Made by a program: the position numbers and the translations under genes
Assembly: GCA_038049695.1 (NCBI GenBank)
Contig: CP142451.1
Coordinates: forward strand, 8,244,001 to 8,308,000
DNA length: 64,000 nucleotides
Reading direction: 5' to 3'
Source: Cinnamomum chago
Taxonomy: Eukaryota; Streptophyta; Magnoliopsida; Laurales; Lauraceae
Shown here: positions 57,478-64,000 of the stretch, in pieces
Position numbering within the stretch: the first letter of the stretch is position 1
Layout of the letters: each line of letters starts with the position of its first letter
The notes under the pieces: generated by a model
Told to the model about the DNA's origin: nothing
The model's database searches: none
What the model saw: the letters and a program-made list of their open reading frames with translations, nothing else

Positions 57478-57483
57478 AATAAA
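57478..57483 (+). terminator. Poly(A) signal of the P450 gene
   Basis: AATAAA 57 bases past the P450 stop codon. Confidence 0.5.
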
Positions 57484-57721
57484 TTCCTTGAATGGCATCA
57501 TAGCCACAAAAAAAAAAAAAATTTTCCTTTTTTTTTCTTTTTTTCTTTTTTTGTGCCTCGTAGATTCATTTAATGTAAGATGGCGCAACATGAATGGAAT
57601 TCCTTCATTACTACGTGTGCTCACTATGGGAATATACACTCACTTCTTGAGATTTTTTTTTAATTTTTCTACAAAAAGCCCCTTATATTTTCACAAAACC
57701 TCAAAAAGGTCAAGGTATTTT

Positions 57722-58046
57722 GATGTGTCCCCAATTCTCTAATTAACCGAAGGTTTCGATTAGTTAAAAATCAGATTTTGGTCCTTAATTATTTAGGCTC
57801 TGATAAGTAAATAGGTCTAGGTCCACCTTGGTTCCGAACCTTGGACCTAGGACCCAACATATTGCCTCAATTTCTGAGAATTGATCCTTCTTAAAAAATA
57901 AGATTTTTTTCCATATCATTCTCTACCTAAACCCAGGCTCGTCCCATCTACAAAATCGGTTTTGGTTTTGATTTCGTCTTCTCATTAACGGTTCCAATTA
58001 TGATTCCAGTTCGACCTGGACCGGAACTAACCCGTTTATATCCCTA
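57722..58046. mobile_element. hAT-type MITE, third related copy
   Basis: Follows the 8271 and 42486 elements: 'gatgtgtccccaattctcta', 'ggtccttaattatttaggc', 'ttggttccgaacc', and right end 'acccgtttatatcccta'. The first bases of the left end are decayed. It lies about 300 bases downstream of the P450 stop. Confidence 0.65.
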
Positions 58047-59361
58047 TCTGGAAGTGTGTTTTTGTGTACAATCACCATTAGTCATCGATTTTCAGTTCTG
58101 AGAGTTTCATTTAAATCTTTGAAGATAATTATCGATTTTCAATCCTAGTGACATATTGTCATCGTCCTCTTTAAACTCTTTTTTTTTTTAAATTTCATTA
58201 CTATAATTCAGATCATGTCATCAGAATCGCTTGACTCTTGTCTAGATTTTCTAGAAAAAAAAAATTGCCCCGGATCCCATGATTTCATGGGAATAGTGTA
58301 TGTAATAGAAACTGATAAATCTCATGATGTTATGGACTGTCCCATTATGTCAAAAAAAAGATTCAGATTAAAATGAAAAATGGTAGTTATCTTTACTTTT
58401 TCACAAAATGTCATTTTTTCGTATTCTATAAAAAGTGAACTCATTTGCTAAGTAGCAGAAAATATATAAGACAGAAATTGATAAACCCCATGATATCATG
58501 GTATCATGGGATATGGTGCAAAAAAGTTTAAAAATAATAATCTTAAGCAAAGTCAAAACGACTCATCATGAAATTGGAAAATCCGGATTTAAAGAGGCCC
58601 AATATATATGTCAAAACCCCTACTATAAACAAGCCCCACTTAATTAATAATCCAGTAGGCCTGCTCGTGAAATTTACTATTGCAAAATATATTCAAGGTA
58701 TCCAACCCACTAGATGGGTGGTCAATCGAATGGGGTGGTTAGGAATTCGGAATCATCTTGTGGGGAAGATTCTGAATGACTCTGAGAGAGAGATGAGAAT
58801 GGAAAGGGAGATGCTTCAATGAAAGAAATCTATCACCTCACATTTAAATTGTTGGCATTGAATATGGATGTGGGGCTCCCACCTTATCTCTGATAGTAAG
58901 GTGAGAACATCTCCTGACTATAAAATCAGATGAACAGTGCATATTATTATCATGTTGACCCAATGGTGGAGATTTACAGGGAAAGCTGTAGGTTGCAACC
59001 AGGAATCTGGATTTGTAAGAAACATCTAGATCTTATTCACTCTAGCAGTAGGAATCTCTTTTGCTATTAGCTATTTTTCTTTAACAGCTACCTTTTCAAA
59101 GTGCAGTACTTGGTGGATAATAACAACCATAGAAATTCTTTGGGTGTGTTTGGTTGGGCTCATTTTACGGGCTTTCTGGGCTTTTAAGTATGGAAAAGCC
59201 CGTAGGCCCAAAAAACTGTGTTTGGTTAGGATAATTTTAAAATGGCTTGTGAAAAGCATAAGCGACTGATCACTGGCCTCATATTGGCGACGTGATTCTG
59301 CACTTACGCGGGAAGCAGATGATTTGAGCAGGAAATCGGTAACGGGAGGACCATTTCCAGG
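58047..59361. other. Intergenic, no gene
   Basis: 'gatcccatgatttcatggga' near 58274 and 'ccccatgatatcatggtatcatggga' near 58486 are palindromic phrases flanking A+T-rich sequence and may mark an old MITE. 'gtgtttggtt' occurs at about 59149 and 59219. The frame at 58568-58822 has no recognisable domain. Confidence 0.35.
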
Positions 59362-59698
59362 TAAGGTGTTCATGGGTCGGGCTGTGTCGGGCTAAGGCAT
59401 ATTCAAGTCCGACCCGACTTTTGAAACACTGGCACAAACCTGACACGGGCTTTAAAAGTAAGGGTTCGAGCCCGCCCATTTAATCCATCAGGTTGGAACA
59501 AACCGTGCTTTTTATCAATTTTTTTGGTATACGAGCAATTGTTTGGACTAATTAAATAAAATTACATGCATTTTTTGTATAGGTAGAGCCGGGCCGGGCT
59601 TTGGGCTTTCTATCACTTAGTCCAAACCCGTCCCCATTATTAAACAGGCCCTAATTACCTTGATCTGCTTGTGCTGGGCCGGTCCATGAGCACCCCTA
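59362..59698. mobile_element. hAT-type MITE of the 'gggcc' family
   Basis: Starts 'taaggtgttcatgggtcggg' and ends 'ggtccatgagcacccct' plus a, inverted. The body has 'ccgggccgggctttgggctt' and matches 14360-14669. The flanks tttccagg and tctccaac agree at five of eight bases, suggesting an old 8-bp duplication. Confidence 0.65.
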
Positions 59699-59815
59699 TC
59701 TCCAACTTCACTCTTTCAAGTCAATATTCCTCTGAAATCATAGCCCAAAGTACCCGCACTCTAAATTCTAGAAATTGGAGACAACTATATTATCAGGGCA
59801 TTTCCTAGGAGAGTT

Positions 59816-59850
<35 letters not shown>
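59816..59850. repeat. (GA)n microsatellite
   Basis: About 17 GA units just outside the next foldback element. Confidence 0.9.
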
Positions 59851-59854
<4 letters not shown>

Positions 59855-59883
59855 TCTACCCCTTTTGTCTTAGATTTAATTTT

Positions 59884-60372
59884 GGGAAAACTTCAAATAA
59901 GGCCTTAAGTTTTTACCTTATTTTAAAAAAGGACAAAAGTTTCAAAACTTTTTAAATTAGTCCTTAAGTTTTCTTATAAGTTTTCAATTAAGGACATCCG
60001 GTCATTTAAAGGTATTCCTCAATATTTTGAAAATACCCAAATTAACCTTCATTTAAAGTCATGTCATGGTTTCGGCAACCACTACATGTATCCAATTGCT
60101 GTGAAAATATTGGGTGTCCTTGATCACGTGATGACACCGGCGAGGAAAATGAGGAGAATATAGAGGAAGTGAAGAATAGTTTTATTACAATGAATGGTAA
60201 TTTGGGTATTTAAAAAAAATAGAAAAATAGTTGCCGAAAAATAACTTTAAATAGATAAATGTCCTTAATTGAAAACTTCCTAAGAAACTTATAGACTAAT
60301 TTGAAAAGTTTTGAAACTTATGTCCTTTTTTGAAGTAAGGCTGAAACTTAAGGACTTTTTTGAAATTCTCCC
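59884..60372. mobile_element. Foldback MITE with ~115-bp inverted arms
   Basis: The left arm ('gggaaaacttcaaataagg', 'ccttaagttt', 'aaaaaaggacaaaagtttca', 'ttttcaattaaggacat') is repeated in inverted form at the right, ending 'cttttttgaaattctccc'. The arms are about 115 bp and differ at a modest share of positions. The centre is unrelated A+T-rich sequence. Flanks 'tttaatttt' and 'tttatttta' could be a decayed 9-bp duplication, which would point to a Mutator-type source. Confidence 0.65.
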
Positions 60373-61122
60373 TTTATTTTATCACACATGATCTCAATTT
60401 TATGAGGGTAAAAATATGTAAGGCCTAGTATGGTATGAGGTGAAGTAGGTGCCGGATAGATAGGAGCAAGACCAAGTACATCCTTTTGAGGGCGGTCGCC
60501 CTTATCGAACCTAGGTATACTTCCAAAACTCATTTAAAAATGATGTGTTCGCTTCAATAATCCACATAAAAATCTTAATTTCCCCCCTTAAACCTACATG
60601 AAAATCCTGAATTTGGCCCCAAAATCCAATTACTTGTTTGGGATTACCCCCACAATCGAAAATCAAAGGTAGAGAAACACTCCCTCACTCATTTTTGTCA
60701 ATCAATAATTACTAAAGTAAAGTGGAAAGTGGGTAGTGGCTAGAATTACTTCTCTTTTTTTTTTTTTTTTCACTTTACCACATGTAAACAAATATGTCCT
60801 AAATCCTAAATAAGTGAGCTTTACCCTAACTGATAGTTCTACCCTTGTTCAGGACTCTAGTTGCACTCCTTCGAAGATTCAAGAAAAAACTACCAAATAA
60901 ATGATATAGATGACAAGTGACAGAAAAACATGCCACTAATTAATATTAGATGGAAGTGTTCCCAGTACGTCGTCGCTAACTCTTTATATTAAACAATTAT
61001 AGGAGGAAGATGGGAGGATGAAGGGAAGAAGGGAAAATAGGAAAATGGAGTTTCAGGCGAGGTGATTTGTATGAGATATTAAGTGACAATGTCGTCACAC
61101 ATTTAAATATTCAATAAAAAAA
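60373..61122. other. Intergenic, upstream of the last gene
   Basis: No gene. Contains a T16 run near 60755 and ends in the presumed promoter of the gene at 61299. Confidence 0.4.
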
Positions 61123-61128
61123 TATAAA
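61123..61128 (+). promoter_or_regulatory. Possible TATA box of the last gene
   Basis: TATAAA 176 bases before the start codon at 61299. A purine-rich 'ggggagaggagaggagagg' stretch follows in the presumed leader (61231-61263). Confidence 0.4.
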
Positions 61129-61298
61129 TTGTCGCGGAACCATTTTCGTGCAATATTTACTAATTTAGGTCTCATTTTTTTTTTCTTTTTAGTTTTCTCA
61201 CTATTCAATTTAAACCGAGCTCTGTTTAGGGAGGGGAGAGGAGAGGAGAGGAGAGCAGAGAGAAAACGATTGCGCTCGTTGCTTTTCTATCCTCTCCA

Positions 61299-61472
61299 AT
61301 GGAAGATCCGAAGCCTGTACCTGGACCCCAACTCTTGAACCCTCCAACTCCAAACCCCACATCAGAAATTCAACAAAGTAATAAGAGAAAGATCGATGAT
61401 GCCGACCTCCGCAGCTCCAATTTCATGAAAATCCGCGCAATCGTCAAAGACCTTCGCCCTTCCTTCATCGAG
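61299..61472 (+). CDS. First exon of an unrecognised gene (continues past window)
   Basis: ATG at 61299 opens 58 codons that end at a phase-0 donor, ATCGAG then GTATAA. The peptide starts MEDPKPVPGPQLLNPPTPNP, then has a basic cluster NKRKIDD (residues 28-34) that could be a nuclear signal, and ends with a more structured part FMKIRAIVKDLRPSFIE (42-58), which looks like the start of an amphipathic helical domain. I do not recognise the family. Support for a real exon: a TATA-like box, a purine/pyrimidine-rich leader, codon-like composition and a good donor. No following exon was found before the window ends, so intron 1 would exceed 2.5 kb. Confidence 0.6.
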
Positions 61473-61995
61473 GTATAAATCAACCAAACCCCATTAACGA
61501 AAAACCTCCATTTTCGTTTTCTGTAAGTTATATCAAAAGTTCATGCGTTTTTCTTTCTGGGTTTCTCCTGTTTATGTGTTGTGAAATCGATTTTGTTTGA
61601 TCGAGGTGAAGATAATCCAAACCCCATTGACGAAAAACCTCCCATTTCCGTTTTGTGTAAGTTGTATAGTAGTTCATGCGTTTTTCTTTCTGGGTTTCTC
61701 CTGTTTATGTGTTGTGAAATCGATTTTGTTTTATCGAGGTGAAAATAATCCAAACCCATTGACGAAAAACCCCCCATTTCCGTTTTCTGTAAGTTGTATC
61801 AAAAGTTCGTGGGTTTTGCTTTCTGGGTTTCTTCTGTTTATGTGTTGTGAAATCGATTTTGTTTCATTGAGTTGGAAATAATCCAAACCCCATTGAAGAA
61901 AAGCCTCCATTTCCGTTTTCTGTAAATCATATCAAAAGTTCATGTATTTTCCTTTCTGGGTTTCTCCTGTTCAAGTGTTGTGAAATCGATTTTGC
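61473..61995 (+). repeat. 133-bp tandem repeat, four copies, in intron 1
   Basis: 'ccaaacccc' recurs at 61484, 61617, 61750 and 61883, exactly 133 bases apart. Each unit carries 'gacgaaaaacctcc', 'ttccgttttctgtaag', 'tttctgggtttctcctg' and 'gtgttgtgaaatcgatttt'. The unit starts right at the exon's donor, so versions of 'atcgaggtga' reappear at the unit joins. The frames at 61541-61881 are read through this repeat and are not genes. Confidence 0.92.
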
Positions 61996-63164
61996 TTCTT
62001 TCTTTCTTTCTTTCTGCTAGAATCTTCCCATGTCCTTTTTGAGTGTCCATCTGGGTTTTTTGAGTTTAATGACCAGGCACATTTCATTTCCGTACAGTGG
62101 GGCCCGCCCTAAGTTTCAATTTGAGTGAATTTGTGGTGATGCTGCTAATTCGACGCAGATCTGACCATTGCCCACCCTTGGATTGAATCGTGATAAAATG
62201 TGCACTTACATAACTGTTGAAATTCTATGCCCTAAAATCAATGATTGAGATGTTCTGATTAGTATGATATTTGGGATGATTTAGTCGCTTGGGAAGCCTC
62301 CTGTGCTTGCCCATCTGACCCAATCTCTATTATTGTGGGATGTCATCCTTTGGTGGGGCAATGATTGATCAAATGATTGCTTCTAAGGTGGTTTAAATTG
62401 GTCGTTCAATCCTAATTTTTCATCATTGGATTTTGTCCATTCAGTGATATCTGTTGGCCAATTTTTAGTTGCCCATATGTATCCCATTGAGTAGAGTAGA
62501 AGTTAAGAGTGTAAAAAGATAGGGTAATGATGGTTTTGTATTTAATGACGGATCAAGTGGGAATTAAGAAAAGTTGTTTGATAGGAAGATGAGTGTTTGG
62601 TTTAGGGTTTAGTTAAAGATATACCCGTCTCAAGAGTATTTTCAATACAGGAAACTGTAACAGAATTATGGGGAATACAAGAAATGGGAACATGGCAATA
62701 CATGGTCGAGATGATTTCCTAAGAGAAGAATATATTCTGCATTGGCCTTTGATCTTTCATTAGCTATCAGTTATCTTTAGAAGAAAGAACACCTTGTGAC
62801 ATTTAGGAATGGAACTAGTAAGACTCAAAATGACCATTGTTTGTTAATACATCAAGAGAAGTCAATTCATGTCTTTTATTTTATTTTATTTATTTATTTA
62901 GAACTGGGAAGTCAATTCATATCTTGCACTTTTCCTGGATCAGATTGTCCCATGTGATCCACTTTCTGTGGGAAGTATGGTTAGGTTTTTTTTTGGTCTA
63001 CCGTACTTCTTAGCTAAGCAATTTGTGTGGTTCTGGTTGGTTGTATGCTTGTTAGTAGCTCTGTAGCTTAGTTGTGCGGTGTTAGTTGTATGCTTGTAGT
63101 CTAAATTTGTGCTTTGTAGCTCTGGTTGTAACTTTCTTCTAGTTTCCTTGTAAGCATGTGTTTG
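61996..63164 (+). other. Intron or intergenic, no exon recognised
   Basis: Unique-looking sequence downstream of the tandem repeat. A (ttta)n run lies near 62878-62900. I looked for a phase-0 exon continuing the 61299 gene and saw none. Confidence 0.35.
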
Positions 63165-63650
63165 TGCGACCTCGGCACTATGCAGATTTCTGTTTCCGCG
63201 GTATAGAGGAATCCGGCATTCCCACCTGATGGCATAGGCCGAAGGCCACGATGAAGATCTACACCTACGACGGTGAGATCGAGCCCTAAGATTTAAAACC
63301 TTAAGATCACTTAGAGAAAATACCCCAAAGGGGAACTCACAAGAACTTCTCGGAACTTTTATTAAGAAAATAGCATGAACATGTCAATAAGGAGCTTCTC
63401 TATATATAAAGTAGCATTGTTCCTAAATAAGGAATAAAGGAAATAGCTAATCATAATCAACATATAAATTAGAAAGGAAATCTTCCTAAACAATTAAGCA
63501 ACCTACTATTCTAGAAATATGTAAATAAAGTAACACTACTAATCTAGACTATCTAAACTAATGATAGGGATCCCAAATTAGAGATCATGTGATGATGTGG
63601 ACCTCATCAAGCGGCTCCATTAGGGCATGCGGGTCTTGGTCTTGAATCTC
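63165..63650 (-). mobile_element. LTR-like fossil, probable solo LTR
   Basis: Read on the minus strand, it has a 'tatatatagag' promoter-like site, followed by 'aataaaagttcc' and a 3' side with 'ggtattttctctaagtgatc' and 'gtgagttcccctttgggg'. Such order is common in plant LTRs. No internal coding part is attached; it appears old and not whole. The family is not resolved. Confidence 0.4.
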
Positions 63651-64000
63651 ACTGCATCACTACTTATCACATAGGAAACCGAAATCTTCTTTATCGCAAA
63701 AAACAAGTACAGTTTTTTTTCTTTTTTCCATGCGGAATAAGTGTCACACGAACGAGCAAAAGAGTGGGCGGCACAAAAAGCCAGGACAATTTTCCTCTCT
63801 ATTGTGGAATCCTCTTGTCGCTCAAACATACCCTAACGAATGCCATTTTCCTATCAAAGAAGAAAAAATGAGTAGCCATTTTTCCAAGGATTATAATATC
63901 ACTTTAACAGAGAGCCTTATAACTCAAGATAGAGTAGTTATTTTGGAATTTTAATAAAAAATTGAATGACTAATAACAAAGTGATGGTTTTTCGAAAAAT
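63651..64000. other. Window end, no feature seen
   Basis: Short frames here (63620-63829 minus and 63730-63954 plus) overlap each other and show no domain. Confidence 0.3.

Noticed and set aside
61480-61990. CRISPR array or repeated coding exon
   Set aside because: The 133-bp units are head-to-tail without spacers and no frame is kept between units; the host is a eukaryote.

Overview
The window is plant nuclear DNA. Four host genes with GT-AG introns sit in 64 kb of AT-rich sequence full of transposon remnants. The protein families (PAR1, DUF3527, a plant CYP72-clan P450), the target-site duplications around SINEs and MITEs, and the microsatellites all fit a seed plant with a fairly large, transposon-rich genome. 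The wide gene spacing and the 3-4 kb P450 introns would suit a magnoliid or similar woody angiosperm, but this is a guess and no species can be read from the window.

Layout. 1-9.8 kb: no convincing gene. It holds a degenerate 22-bp array, a 206-224-bp tandem array, and three copies (2.0, 6.6 and 9.0 kb) of an unclassified 1.5-2 kb repeat that has itself been hit by LINE, SINE, hAT and Harbinger-like insertions. 9.9-11.1 kb: a complete three-exon PAR1 gene on the minus strand. 11.6-13.1 kb: hAT-type MITE fragment and an inverted fourth copy of the unclassified repeat. 13-27 kb: intergenic, with two SINEs, an LTR-like fossil and microsatellites. 27.1-33 kb: a minus-strand DUF3527 gene with a probable intron-containing 5' leader. 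33-47 kb: intergenic, with MITEs, a SINE and a GTGGGCCCAC-rich degenerate array. 47.4-57.4 kb: a complete plus-strand P450 (524 aa, four exons) spread over 10 kb because introns 1 and 2 are large. 57.5-61 kb: MITEs, including a long foldback element. 61.3 kb to the end: first exon of a plus-strand gene that leaves the window, with a 133-bp tandem repeat just inside its first intron.

The four genes show no functional link. PAR1 is a secreted cysteine-rich protein family responsive to sugar and stress; DUF3527 proteins are plant-specific and uncharacterised; the P450 is an ER haem monooxygenase that may act on a hormone-like substrate. I found no gene cluster, CRISPR array, rRNA or functional tRNA gene, and nothing I would call a new biological system. 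The points most worth following up are: the paralogous empty sites that prove several insertions, a small set of tRNA-derived SINE families, three mini-uORFs (one a bare start-stop) in the DUF3527 leader, the duplicated splice-donor copies in the last gene, and the GTGGGCCCAC-like array.
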